From: Trichomonas vaginalis G3 | Taxonomy: Eukaryota; Parabasalia; Trichomonadida; Trichomonadidae | NCBI RefSeq assembly: GCF_026262505.1 | Contig: NC_067208.1 | Location: 620,001-684,000 of the forward strand | Direction: 5' to 3' | Length of the DNA stretch: 64,000 nt | Made by a program: the position numbers and the translations under genes | Shown: positions 10,526 through 21,300 of the stretch, piece by piece | How the letters are laid out: each line of letters begins with the position of its first letter | Position numbering within the stretch: the first letter of the stretch is position 1 | The notes under the pieces: model-generated | Seen by the model: the letters and a program-made list of their open reading frames with translations, nothing else | Told to the model about the DNA's origin: nothing | Database searches by the model: none

Positions 10526-11344
10526 ATGAATTTTACAAAACCACCGTTACCCTTCTTTGGAAATAAGAGTAGATGTAAAGATATTCTATTGAGAGAACTT
10601 AAGAAACTACCGAATGGTCTAACATTTGTAGATTTGTTCGGTGGAAGTTTCTATATATCTCATTTGTGCCATACTGTATTTCCTGACTCAAAGATTATAT
10701 GCAATGACTTCGACAACTATATGAACCGTCTCAAACATATACCAGACACAAACAAAATATTGAGTGAGTTAAAAGAAAAGATACCTATAGGTAAGATGGA
10801 ACGTATACCATTAGATAAGAAAAATACTGTCAGAGAGGTTTTGAAAAAGGCAGAGTATATTGACTGGGATAGTATATCTGCTAGACTATTATATAGTGGT
10901 GCTATAAGAGTTCATGACATTGAAACACTTATGTCAAAAGTTTTATATCTTAACTATACAAATGTTTTCAAAGAGAACATAGAAAAATATATTGAGGGTA
11001 TAGAGTTTGTGAGATGTCATTGGACAGAGTTGTATGAAAAATATAAAGACAAGGAAAATGTTTTCTTTATAGTGGACCCGCCGTTCTTTAACACATGGGA
11101 TTTTCAATACCAAGTAGACTGGACTTTGAGAGACTCTTTAGAAACTTTAGACGTTTTACATAACCATCCATGCTTTTACTTTACATCCGATAAAAGTGGT
11201 TTGGAAACCGTTATGAGATGGTTAGAGGACATACATGACTATGAGTTTAGATACGATAAGATAGAATATGAGAGAGGTCCTATAAACTGGAGAAAGTGTC
11301 ACAATAAAGAAATTTTATTGGTAAGTAAATGTGGTTTGAAATAG
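10526..11344 (+). CDS. DNA N6-adenine methyltransferase, D12/Dam-like
   Basis: A 272-residue protein that looks whole. It would transfer a methyl group from S-adenosylmethionine to adenine in DNA. Visible motifs: PPLPFFGNKSR at the N-terminus (the FxGxK region of Dam-type enzymes), FVDLFGGSF (~residues 34-42, S-adenosylmethionine-binding motif I) and DPPFF (~188, the DPPY-type catalytic motif IV with Phe for Tyr). Length and motif order fit the alpha class. The ATG follows TTTTTATTATATATATAAA, the element's usual promoter-like stretch. The 3' end overlaps the 43-residue gene. It may mark element DNA or protect it from nucleases (inference). A broken second copy lies at 47,766-48,582. Confidence 0.88.
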   Translation: MNFTKPPLPFFGNKSRCKDILLRELKKLPNGLTFVDLFGGSFYISHLCHTVFPDSKIICNDFDNYMNRLKHIPDTNKILSELKEKIPIGKMERIPLDKKNTVREVLKKAEYIDWDSISARLLYSGAIRVHDIETLMSKVLYLNYTNVFKENIEKYIEGIEFVRCHWTELYEKYKDKENVFFIVDPPFFNTWDFQYQVDWTLRDSLETLDVLHNHPCFYFTSDKSGLETVMRWLEDIHDYEFRYDKIEYERGPINWRKCHNKEILLVSKCGLK

Positions 11345-11460
11345 GACTACTTGTTTTAGGTTTTTTCCATTGTGTCATTTATTTATTTGACGTGGCAGAA
11401 AGATATAGAGAATATGAAGATGAACCAATGCCTGCAAATGTTCAGCATATGTACTCGTAA
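11329..11460 (+). CDS. 43-residue single-span membrane protein overlapping the methyltransferase end
   Basis: Reads MWFEIGLLVLGFFHCVIY..., one hydrophobic span (residues ~3-20), then a charged tail (AERYREYEDEPM) ending HMYS. It overlaps the last 16 bases of the methyltransferase in another frame. The copy at 48,567-48,698 has exactly the same length and differs by conservative changes (L to F, R to K, H to Y), which supports a real gene. Function unknown; small membrane proteins are common in capsid-bearing elements. Confidence 0.7.
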   Translation: MWFEIGLLVLGFFHCVIYLFDVAERYREYEDEPMPANVQHMYS

Positions 11461-11483
11461 GAGATATTTTTATCTAATATTAA

Positions 11484-11846
11484 ATGGACGCACAGAACTT
11501 AGCGAATGCACAGCAACTGGACAACCAAACCCAGAGAATATTCCAAATGAAGTTAGAATACAAACTGCAATGGCAAACTATGGTCAAGTGCCAACAGATG
11601 TACAAATGCAAACTGCCATGTCAAATGACGCTGCGTTAGGTTTGCCACCATGGTATGCAAATATGAGATGGAAAGAGTTTTATACAAACCCTGAAGTGGG
11701 ATATAAACAACTTTATGCAGATGACGCGAACACAGGAGTTGACCCAGAATATGTTTTTCTACCAGAGGAGAAACAGAATGTATGAGCTCCAGTTAAAGAA
11801 TGCTATGGAACTCAACAGGAAACGTAAGAGACTAGGCGGACATTAG
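11484..11846 (+). pseudogene. small Pro/Asn/Gln-rich Polinton protein, fossil copy
   Basis: Begins MDAQNLANAQQ after the promoter-like TATTTTTATCTAATATTAA. The conserved body contains NEVRIQTAMANYGQVP, GLPPWYANMRWKEF and a basic C-terminus (NRKRKRLGGH). No family recognised; the basic end and the neighbours suggest a virion-associated role (inference). Broken, about one break; the copy at 48,722-49,086 is also broken. Confidence 0.6.
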
Positions 11847-11864
11847 ATTTTTACATATAGTAAA

Positions 11865-12107
11865 ATGGGTTTCTTCAGTAGTATTGGAAACTTCTTTCGA
11901 AATGTTGGAAGAGGTATATGGAATGGAATAAAAACCGTCGGAAGAGGAATTTGGAACGGAGTCAAAAATATTGGCAAAAGAGTAGGTCAGTTCGTTGGTA
12001 TTATACCTAAAGACCCTGAACCAGAAGAGCAAGCTCCTGTTATACAACAGCCTGAACCTGCACCACAGTCAAGTTGGCAACCAAATCCAACACCTCAACC
12101 GTATTAA
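11865..12107 (+). CDS. 80-residue amphipathic, membrane-active-like protein
   Basis: Starts MGFFSSIGNFFRNVGRG; two near-repeats of VGRGIWNGIK make a glycine-rich amphipathic helix with Trp and Lys/Arg. A Pro/Gln-rich tail follows (PEPEEQAPVIQQPEPAPQ). The form resembles membrane-disrupting minor virion proteins (adenovirus pVI-like in style, not shown homologous). The ATG follows TTTTTACATATAGTAAA. Whole here and at 49,105-49,347. Function inferred from physical form only. Confidence 0.65.
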   Translation: MGFFSSIGNFFRNVGRGIWNGIKTVGRGIWNGVKNIGKRVGQFVGIIPKDPEPEEQAPVIQQPEPAPQSSWQPNPTPQPY

Positions 12108-12110
12108 AAA

Positions 12111-12959
12111 TTATATTTTTACCGTTCGATAGTAGTTGTATATGAAACTAAGTTCTAAGTAAAACGCATGGTATAATGGAATTATTCTTTTTCTTCCATC
12201 TGTAGTAAACCATACTTGAAAGTCTGAAATACTTCCACTTGGTGGTTCGTATAGCTTTGTAGGTTTTTCGTAAAAGTCATTTGCCAAGCATAAAAAAGAG
12301 TTTTGTGCACCAGAAAATGAAGCATGAACTATAATAGCATCTGAGTCGAAAACATTTTCATATGTTCCATTAGGGTTTTCGACTTCATAAAAGTTCGGGT
12401 GTACTGGATATTCTGCAGGCTGATTTAACATCCTCAAAAATCTATACCATGCCAAGTTGTTATATTTTGTAGAAATATAAACGTCTTCTCCAAGGTCTTC
12501 TATTCTATTGATTTTAACAGTTGCATTTTTCCTGTCATATATAATATCGAGATGGTACTCTCCTTCGTCAATGTTGTACTGTTTTGCATATTCGAGATAG
12601 ATATCGTTTATTTTTTCTTGAAAAGCTTGAAGAGTTGTTTCTAAGTTTACAAGCAAATTCACTTGTAAAAGTTTTCCCTGTTCAAATTTCTCATACGTAT
12701 GTTTTTCTTTGTTATAGTATCGAACTTCAAAAGCGACCGTAAATGGGAAACCATGTATGGCTTCTGAAATGAACTTCATTCTACGAAAGCCAATAGCTTT
12801 TGTGACGGATGGGTCTCTTAACCATCTTAAGGGGTAGTCAAAACGATAGCCTTCATGCTTTACGGTCTCTGTCTCAAACTTTTGACCGACATTAGTAAAA
12901 AGTTCATCTAATGGTTTAGTTGTAGCAACTCTTGAATTTTCTTTTTCTATTGAAAGCAT
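12111..12959 (-). CDS. conserved 282-residue Polinton protein, unknown function
   Basis: Looks whole. No named family recognised. Residues ~40-65 contain RWLRDPSVTKAIGFRRM; further conserved blocks are DIIYDRKNATVKI and the C-terminal SDFQVWFTTDGRK...FYLELSFIYNYY. The mix of beta-rich stretches and aromatic residues would fit a structural protein (inference). It is transcribed away from the fibre gene with only 18 bp between the two starts. Homologues lie at 49,352-50,194 (broken) and, more diverged, at 58,487-59,344 (broken), so it is duplicated within the longer element. Confidence 0.6.
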   Translation of the reverse strand: MLSIEKENSRVATTKPLDELFTNVGQKFETETVKHEGYRFDYPLRWLRDPSVTKAIGFRRMKFISEAIHGFPFTVAFEVRYYNKEKHTYEKFEQGKLLQVNLLVNLETTLQAFQEKINDIYLEYAKQYNIDEGEYHLDIIYDRKNATVKINRIEDLGEDVYISTKYNNLAWYRFLRMLNQPAEYPVHPNFYEVENPNGTYENVFDSDAIIVHASFSGAQNSFLCLANDFYEKPTKLYEPPSGSISDFQVWFTTDGRKRIIPLYHAFYLELSFIYNYYRTVKI

Positions 12960-12977
12960 ATTTTATCTAGAATAAAA
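12960..12977. promoter_or_regulatory. 18-bp bidirectional promoter region
   Basis: Only ATTTTATCTAGAATAAAA separates the divergent starts at 12,959 and 12,978. It is roughly palindromic around TCTAGA, so each direction reads a T-rich block followed by A-rich sequence into the ATG. Identical at 50,195-50,212. Confidence 0.5.
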
Positions 12978-14483
12978 ATGTCGAAAGAAACAGCGTCTAT
13001 GAGAGAAATACAACACAACCGACAACTCATTTTGCAAGCTCTAAATAAGAACACAACAAACTTTTCAAACTATTCTAAGATATCTGAGTCATTGAAAGAA
13101 GGAAACTTAAAACTGACGATAAACCCAATGACAGACGAGTTTCTATTTCAAGACAATAAGAACCATACTGTTTGTATAAATCCAACAAAAGGAACTTTAA
13201 ACGAGAAACCTATAGATGAACTTCTTTTGAAAGCAGATGTTGACAACAAAGCTGACAAAGAGTATGTCATTGAAAAAGTTCAAGAAGAACATGACAGAGC
13301 AGATGCAACATATGCAACAAAAGAACATACTCATCCTGAACTAGCAGACAAAACATATGTTGACAATAAAATGTCAAGTGAAGTGACAAGAGCTGACAAA
13401 GAATATTCTAAAAAGACTCATACACATACCATTGCAAATATTACAAACTTACAAGAAACCTTAAACAGGAAAAGTGACGTTGGACATACACATTCTATAT
13501 CTGAAATAACAGACTTAAACGTTAGCCTTGAAAAGAAAGCTGACAAAACATATGTCAACAGTGAGTTAGAGGAGAAAGTAGATAAGGGACTTATGGCTAG
13601 TGTGTTAGTGAAGAAGGCAGATAAGGAATATGTGGATGAAAAAGACAATGAAATTAAAGAAAGGGTTGAATGGTATAATGAACGGACAACAAAGATTTTA
13701 GAAGGTAAAGCCAATACAGGGTGGGTTTCAGGATGTTTAGACCTTAAAGCTGACAAAGAAACTGTAGATATGTTGACACAAACGGTTTCAAGTCATACCA
13801 GAGGTTTAATGGAAGATGGACAACAGTTGAAAGAGCTTGAGAAAGGTGTTACAGAGTTAAGGAATACAAAAGCAGACTCGACATGGATAAAAGGATATGT
13901 AGATGCAACAAAAGAACGTATTTTCGCATGGACAGAAGGAACATACCCACAAAAATATCATAGACATAGCATCTCTGACGTAAATGAACTTGAAGAAAAG
14001 TTATATAAAAAAGCAGACAAAACAGAGCTTCAAACATTAAAGACAGAAATACTTCAAACAGTATATCCTATAGGTTCTATTTATACGTCAATGAACTCTA
14101 CCAGACCAGAAGTAGTACTTGGTTTTGGAACTTGGACTCAAATAGTCGACAGGTTTTTGTATTGTGCAAACTCTTCAAAGGAAACAGGTGGAAGTAAAAC
14201 GATTTCAGGTGAAAATTTACCTGCGCACAGTCACTACGTAGATTTAAGTACATCTCAAGCAGGTTGGCATAAGCATAGATATTGGGATTGGTCAGGAATG
14301 ACAAAAGGTAAAGGATATGATGTTAAAGACAACGTTAAGTTTGCTATAAATTGTTACTGGAGTGACACTCAGGGAGAAGGAAACCATACACATCGCGTTA
14401 CAGGATATACGCAAACAACGGGACAAAGTAAAGACTACATGCCACCTTACATGACAGTTTACGCATGGTATAGAATTGCTTAG
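12978..14483 (+). CDS. phage-tail-fibre-like protein with collar/receptor-binding C-terminus
   Basis: 501 residues, looks whole. Residues ~1-75 form an attachment-like head. Residues ~75-350 are a long repetitive stalk of ADKEYV/ADKTYV units and HTHxI...I..L motifs, typical of trimeric phage fibres. The C-terminal ~150 residues carry a phage tail-collar/baseplate signature: YPIGSIYTSMNST, FGTWTQIVDRFLY, a GGS turn, ENLPAHSHYV, and repeated His-x-His (NHTHRV), which in related fibres bind metal. It would be a host-binding spike (inference). The copy at 50,213-51,597 keeps the C-terminus but has a different stalk. Confidence 0.85.
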   Translation: MSKETASMREIQHNRQLILQALNKNTTNFSNYSKISESLKEGNLKLTINPMTDEFLFQDNKNHTVCINPTKGTLNEKPIDELLLKADVDNKADKEYVIEKVQEEHDRADATYATKEHTHPELADKTYVDNKMSSEVTRADKEYSKKTHTHTIANITNLQETLNRKSDVGHTHSISEITDLNVSLEKKADKTYVNSELEEKVDKGLMASVLVKKADKEYVDEKDNEIKERVEWYNERTTKILEGKANTGWVSGCLDLKADKETVDMLTQTVSSHTRGLMEDGQQLKELEKGVTELRNTKADSTWIKGYVDATKERIFAWTEGTYPQKYHRHSISDVNELEEKLYKKADKTELQTLKTEILQTVYPIGSIYTSMNSTRPEVVLGFGTWTQIVDRFLYCANSSKETGGSKTISGENLPAHSHYVDLSTSQAGWHKHRYWDWSGMTKGKGYDVKDNVKFAINCYWSDTQGEGNHTHRVTGYTQTTGQSKDYMPPYMTVYAWYRIA

Positions 14484-14484
14484 T

Positions 14485-15064
14485 CGTCATTTTCACTTCT
14501 TTAGCATATTCGTCAGGAGTTGTCTTATATTTGTTAGGAACTCGTCTTGAAAGTATACCACCTTGAACCTTAACAAGTTTGAAACGAGGTCTGACAATAG
14601 TAGTTTTATCTTCTGCTTGCAGTCTGTACATTTTGCCATGTTTGCCTAAAACTTCATAATATTCTCTTGTATACTTTCTTCTATTTTTACGAACACGAAT
14701 GCGAGTACCTGTCGAGTTCCCATTGTTGTCATAGTCAATAGTATTTTCATATGGGTCGCGCTTAGGTATTTCTAATTTTTTACTTTGTCACCTTTCTGAA
14801 GTTTGAAGGCCTGGCATTCTTTCTTGTTTGTTCTCTTTTGACTAAACTATAAATATATAGTCTTTCTCTAAGTCAGGGTTGTTTTTCATTTCTTCGGGGA
14901 GTGGTTTCCCAACCTTTTTTTTACGGTTATTGTAAATATTTAAAACTTGTCTCATCTTTGCCATTGGAGAAGTGTCTGTACTTGTCGTCATATGACATTT
15001 CATCTACCTCACCACCTTGTGGTTGGTTTAAGTCTCTTAAGATTTTTATACAACTGTCAATGAC
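14485..15064 (-). pseudogene. Polinton integrase, C-terminal part (fossil, cut)
   Basis: Minus-strand sequence matches the integrase at 51,594-52,551: the basic, SH3-like C-terminal region (KGDKVKIEIPK in the better copy) and the end of the core. The match ends at the junction near 15,065. It sits tail-to-tail with the fibre. Broken, several breaks, many probably due to poor consensus from 14,780 onward. Confidence 0.7.
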
Positions 15065-15500
15065 ACAAATAATCCACTTCTCGACAGTGTCCTGTCTCGC
15101 CTGGAATATCTACATTCAACTTATTCTTCCCAATCAGAAATGACATGACAGTTTTCATCACAGATGATTTTGTGTATGGAACATTATTACAAACCTATAC
15201 ACGTTACTCGCATGACATGTGCAAGACACAGTCCGACTCACGTTATGACCCTCGCCGTTATGAAGACTTGATGGCATCTATGAAGGAAACTGCTCAATCA
15301 TCAATCACGAACATACACATCGGAATTCAGTGATCACAATCTATGGCGGAACTTCCCATTCATCAACCAGAAGCAGCCAAAAGCAGTCTTGAATATGCTG
15401 GTGTTTTCCCACTCATTCTGGCATTTATATCCATGCTATGTCATCCTTATTACCCTCGCTCTTATCCTTTTCAGCTCTTTATATTGCGCGCATCAATTAA
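15065..15500 (+). pseudogene. copy of the BspA-like gene end (see 2-700)
   Basis: Matches about 271-700 with many one-base differences that break the frame repeatedly. It begins abruptly at the join with integrase sequence; there is short microhomology (CACAAATAA) at the junction. Confidence 0.75.
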
Positions 15501-15675
15501 ATTATTTTTATTTGAATAAAGAATTTTTTTGTTCTCTAAATTATGAACTTTATATTGCGCGTACAAATTAATTATTTTTTTTGAATAAATTTTTATGTTT
15601 TCTACATATTAAAATTACATTAAGTTTTAATAGAAAAGCTTTTTTTATTTATCGCAACATTTTTTTTAAAATATA

Positions 15676-17076
15676 GGGTTCAAAGGTGCGGTTTAGCACA
15701 TGCGCTCTATCAGTGAGGACTATTAAAGGAGATATATGCCTGAATTATAAATATATAATAAAAAATACATGAATATTATGTAATTATAGTGTTTTGTATG
15801 AGTATGTTGTATTTTGGGCGCCATGCCGGGATATAAAATGAATTTTGAGACAAGAGCAGTTTCGCGGGAAATTTTTGGCGGGATTTTTTTCATTTTTTTA
15901 ATGAATCATAAAGAAAACATCCTCGCTCTTGGCAAAAAAATGCAAGACTGTAAAAAAATTACGAGACATGGTAAAGATGCCTTCGGTATGATTGCTCCTA
16001 GCTATTCACTGTAACGGATCATGTTAGGATGTCATCCACTTCAATGAACCACAAGGCGCTCCATCATAAAATTGACAAAGAATCGCCGGATCAAAAGAAA
16101 AAATCAAAGCAATTCTTCAAGCGCTAGATGAAGACCCAGAGCATCACTCAGAAGGATAGAGGGATGAAAAGATACACGTAACAACAGTCAGTTATTATCT
16201 GCACATTATTTGAACTACAAACTAGCGTATACACGTTGGGTTCCCAACCCTTAATATCAGTTCAAAAAAAATCTAGAGTCCAATCTTCGAAAGAGCTCCT
16301 CTCCTATTATTGGGTGCGTAATCAATCCAATGAAGTTTCGCTTTTTTAGTAACAGGGGACGAGTCTTGGTTTCAATATGCAAACAGAAGGCCAAAATCAA
16401 TGTGTATCCCGAAAGGAAATGAAATTCCGCAAACCTTACCCGAAGAAAAAAAATGTACACCACCAATGGATGATGTTGTCCGGTTTTTTGGGGCGTGAAT
16501 GGCATCATCGCAATTGAATATTCTTTCAAAACCTAATACATGAATGCTCAGTATCTAATTGACAAGTTCTTACCAAATTATCAATTCTGATGAGTGTTGG
16601 AGAAATCCAAACAACAAAAACAAAAGTTTTGCAATTTCATTTTGGATAATTCAACGAGTTCCCAAAAAGTCATAAGGTTAATGAATTACTTGGTGGAAAA
16701 CAATGTCAAATTGTTCCAAACCCCAATTTTATTCACTGCTGATTAGGCACCCTTCCCTGACTTTTATTTATTCGCACGCTAAAAAAGAGAGCTGGAAAGG
16801 ACGCGAATTCGCGAGTCGCAGATGATCTTGAAAATTTTTGTAAGAGAGCAATTTGAGATTATTTTCTCATGCCATGATTTAAAGCGTGTCTTTTCAAGCC
16901 CCCCCCCCCTTTTGGGGGGGGGGAAATTCGAAAATTCCCCCGCCCCCTGGGGGCGGGGAAACGGCGTGATTGAATCCAATGGTGATTATATTTAAATAAA
17001 CTTTATATATATGTACCTGTTTATTTCTAATTAAGCAGTAATTCAGGTTGTTGCTAAACAACAACCTTTGGAACCC
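15676..17076. mobile_element. copy of the mariner at 872-2,169, error-rich
   Basis: Same position relative to flanking genes and the same ends (GGG at 15,676, CCC at 17,074-17,076). About 100 bp longer through scattered one-base insertions plus an anomalous GC block at 16,899-16,961. It is the same insertion seen twice, not an independent transposition. Confidence 0.8.
16899..16961. other. anomalous homopolymer C/G block
   Basis: Long C and G runs (C11, then G10 and C/G-only stretches) replace about 25 bases of ordinary mariner sequence seen at 2,039-2,060. It is unlike anything else in this AT-rich window and is most likely a consensus artefact. Confidence 0.8.
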
Positions 17077-17089
17077 TATATAATAACAT

Positions 17090-18339
17090 TTATCTTTCTT
17101 CAATATCCCATTCACACCAAACAAATCAGCGTCTTTGTTATCGTCTTTTCTGCTCGAAGTCTTCTGCAAATGGTCGTCGTTGTGGATCCTTTGTTGAGAG
17201 AGGATTGTCGCAGAGTGATGGATCCATCATTGTCTGTATTGTATGAGTACAAATGCTGTCTCTTTTTCATTGGTGCTGGTTCGGTTTCTTCACTCGATGA
17301 TTCTGTGTCTTTAGTCGCGAAGTATATTGTAGAATGCGATGAGACATATTAATACTGTCTCGATGACAGCGGCGGATGATTAAAGCGATCAAGAGTCCCT
17401 GATGTCTTCTTAGATGAATGGTACTTCTCTTGTAATAATGGTGTCTCAGTGGTGTCTCTTCAATAATCTCATCTGTTGGACAGTCCATAGATGGTTTGGT
17501 CAAACTCGCGTTGGTTGAACCCTTTTCCGTATGGTGTGAGTTAGAACATGGTGCATGGATGACACCGATGTAGTTCTCAATTGTCCCATGTCGCCTGTCT
17601 TCTGAAAGACCCAGAAGTCCTTAGAGTAGTTAGATGTAAACGAAGTTATCGATGTGCCATTGAGTTTCACGAGAGGAGGTTGGTCGTTCCTCCATAGCAC
17701 AAGTTGTGCAAGTATGGTGTTGTTCTGACAGGTTCCCATCTTGTCTTTCGACCTCTGATGTTTCTGGGATGATCAATGTAAGTGATTTCCCCAGTCGATG
17801 ACTTTTCCTGTGTTTACTGGTCAATTTCTGGTGCACTAGCAAGAGTGCATCTTCAGGACACGGATTTCTTCACTCAGCTTGGAATGTGTTAGGAATCTTA
17901 ACCGAAAGACAGACAAGACTCTTACTTGACTTCTCGGATAAGGTGATTTCCAATCGATGATTCTCGTACTTAGTGTCTCTGGTGAAACAACGATGTTGGA
18001 TACTATATGCTCCATAGAATGCTGTTGGATAAATGTCTGTCAGGATTACTTCCTTTTGATTGTGAATGTCTGCATGTTTGTTCTTGGCAAATGACATGTT
18101 TCCGATGATGTTGAGTGAGCTGAATATCAACTTCAACAACAGATGAATTTCTCAACCATATGATCGTAGACGCAGTTACAAACCAGGACCAAGTGTTACC
18201 TTTCTTAACTTGCTTACACATCCAATAAACATTCGCTCTTGAAATACGATGGCTTTAACATTGCAGTTGAAAATGTAATTTCTGTGAAAACCAGTGTTTT
18301 CGAAAAAGCTCATTCCTGTTTCTTCTGATAGATTGTCAT
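17090..18339 (-). pseudogene. copy of BspA C-terminal half (see 2,182-3,399), error-rich
   Basis: Collinear with 2,182-3,399; frame broken many times by one-base differences. No independent coding value. Confidence 0.75.
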
Positions 18340-21300
18340 AGACGAAAATAGTGGGAAGTGAGGTGACCAGTCAAAAAGTGACACATATTTTGGCCGGCTA
18401 AATTCCGCCTTTAGTTTAAACATGTCAAAATTACAATAAATTATTATTTTGCTTAGCAATTAAGCTATGTATTAAAACTAAAATTATTACTATTCAATTC
18501 TTTACATCAATATTAAACCAATTTCAAATTTAAACAAAGATATTACAATAAATAAAGAAAAATGATTAAAAAATGTCCTCCTGAAAATTTTCTGAAAGCT
18601 ATCTCGTTTTAGGTCTGCCATTTTTTTTAGAAATAGAAAAAGATTTGGATTTAACTTTCAACCATTATATATATTTTGTATATGGAAGCCTTTACAATTA
18701 CCAAAGTTTAATGATATGGGTTATATTGGCGAGGAAGAGGGAATCAAAGAAATTGACGAAGTTCCAGAATTTTATTCAACAATTCTTAATCAATTAACAA
18801 AAACTATACCGAAACTTATCTTACCATCCAAATCAAAATCACATTACATACGGAATAACATTTAATCTTTTTACGCATTAAAATTATATTTATACGTTTT
18901 TAATTTTTTTTTATCGTCCTAAGTTGAATATTATAATAAGCCGAAGATTTAAGTAACTATAGTTTAACAAGCTAAAGGAACAAATCAGCTTGAAACTCAA
19001 AATGCTTGAAATATTATAATAAATTGAAGCAATCTGTGATAGAATACCTAGTTATACTAGATACTATTATAATATGAATTTCATTTGTATTGAATATCGA
19101 TAATAAAAAAATCGATTGAAATATTAAAATAGAATAAATTAATATGAGATTATAAATTAAGAATTATTTCTTCTTTTATTTAAAATAAAAACTTAGTTCT
19201 ATTTTAAATTCGATAAAGAAGTACGAAAAAAGTTTGTATTATACGTAATGATGTTGCCCGATGTTTGGTAAACTATTGTAGAATATAAGCATATTATGAT
19301 AGAAAAGCAATATGCTTAATATTCGAGTATTCCTAATTTTTTTTACGAAATTAATCAAATACGTTATTTTTTAAAATGAAAAGATAAGCATACCATTATG
19401 CAGTAGTTTGCGCACAATATACTATGCTGATGAAGTTGGTCTCTAATTCGAAATTGGTCTGTCAAATTGAACGTTTCAAGTATTAAAAAGTTTGTATTAA
19501 ATACCGTATGATGTTGCCGATGTTTTGGTAAACACCTATTGTAGAAATATAAGCAATATATGATAGAAAAGCAATATGCTTAATATCGAGGAATTCTAGA
19601 TTTTTACGACCAATTATTCAAATACGTTATTTTTTAAAATGAAAAGATAAGCATACCATTTGCAGTAGTTTGGCGCACATAATACTATGCTGATGACAAG
19701 GTTGGTTCTCATATGTGTATGATTATTGAGTTGCTGTAAATTGGGACGTTCCATCTTATTTTAATCGATATTCAATACAAAATGAATTCATATTATAATT
19801 ATATCTAGTATAGTAGGGTATTCCTATCACAGTATTTCTCAATTTATTATAAATATTTTCAGCACATTTTTTAGTTTCACATGCTGATTTTGTTCTTAGC
19901 TTGTAAACTATAGTAATTTTATATCTTCGGCTATTATCCTATTCAACTTAGACGTAAAAAAAATTAAATAACGTATAAATATAATTTATGTAAAAGATTA
20001 AATGTTTAATTCGTATGTAATGTGATATTGATTTTGGGATGGTAAAGATAAGTTTCGGTATAGTTTTTGTTAATTTGATTAGAATTGTTGAATAAAATTC
20101 CTGGAACTTCGTCAATTTCTTTGATTCTTCTTGAAAGCGTTGAATTTCTTATTGAATCTCTTTAGATCTTTAACACTCCATCTACAATCCAAAAGCGGTT
20201 AATTTACTGAAGTCCATATTTTTCTGAAATTTCGTAAAATTTTTGTTAGGTGTGTTACCATGTATGTAATGTCGGTTTTTTTGCGTAAACTTTTGTTGTG
20301 TGGGTTTGAATTGTAATTTTTCTATAAGACTTTGTATATCATTCCATGTGGCGTCTTTCAATTTCCACATGTTTGCCAAAATTTCAAATTTTTCCCCATT
20401 TCATATATGGGCAATGTGGAGAATTTGTAATATTTGAACGTTTCGCATTTTGGGTAATAAATTTCGAAAAAACCAAAATTTTCTGTTCCGTTATCACTGC
20501 ATAAGGCAAAGGGCTTCCATATTTTTGGAAACATTGGTCAATTCTCTACTTGTTTTGGCCGCAGCTTCTTTTGTTTTCCAAGTGAGCCCATGCTAAAATT
20601 TTTCGGGATTTATCGTCAATAACCGCATAATAGATATTCACCCTGACGATGTTTAAAAAAAAATGAACTATGCGACATGCCATATTAGAGTTTATATTAC
20701 TGCTAGCTTCGTATTTTTGTTTTTCCTTTTGGTAACTGAATTTTTGGCAGGTTGAACGATATTCAGAAATTTGAAATAGGGATGCGACGAGTTTACGCCA
20801 TGACCGTTTAAAAAATAGAATAATACGCCATTCCAGCCGAATAACAAACAATACAAAATTATCGCCGTCTTTTTTTTTTCTTTTCTTTCTTTCTCTTTTT
20901 TTCTCTCTTCTCTTTCCTTTTCTCTTTCCCTCTTTTACTCCTCTTTTCTCTTTTCATCAATTAAAAACGAGAAAGATAATTAATATTATTTAAATTAAAA
21001 AAAAATAAAGAAAGTATATAAGTAATTATTTAGTTATCGATATATATAATGTAAAAGTGATAATCTGAGGAGGAGTCTGAGGATTAGACCGAGGAGTAGT
21101 TTGAGGAGTTTGATGATAATCTGAGGAGTTTGAAGGTAGTCTGAGGAGTTTGAGGATAATCTGAGGATGTAGTTTTCAGGAGTTTGGTCTGAGGATAATT
21201 TGAGGAGTTTGAGGAGTAGTCTGAGGAGTTTGAGGTAATCTGAGGAGTTTGAGGATAATCTTGAGGAGGAGTCTGAGGATTAGACTGAGGAGTTTGAGGA

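Larger units (their letters stand above)
10437..15064. mobile_element. Polinton/Maverick-like element, left part (cut at 15,064)
   Basis: Gene order matches the longer element at 47,515-64,000: terminal hairpin, adenine methyltransferase, 43-residue membrane protein, Pro/Asn-rich protein, amphipathic 80-residue protein, 282-residue protein (minus), fibre (plus), integrase (minus). Several genes here look whole, so the copy is probably young. Just inside the integrase the sequence passes abruptly into BspA-like sequence at about 15,065, most simply an assembly join. Consensus quality already falls from about 14,780. Confidence 0.85.

Noticed and set aside
13418-13756. 112-codon minus-strand frame in the fibre gene
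   Set aside because: Antisense of the repetitive stalk; no independent features.
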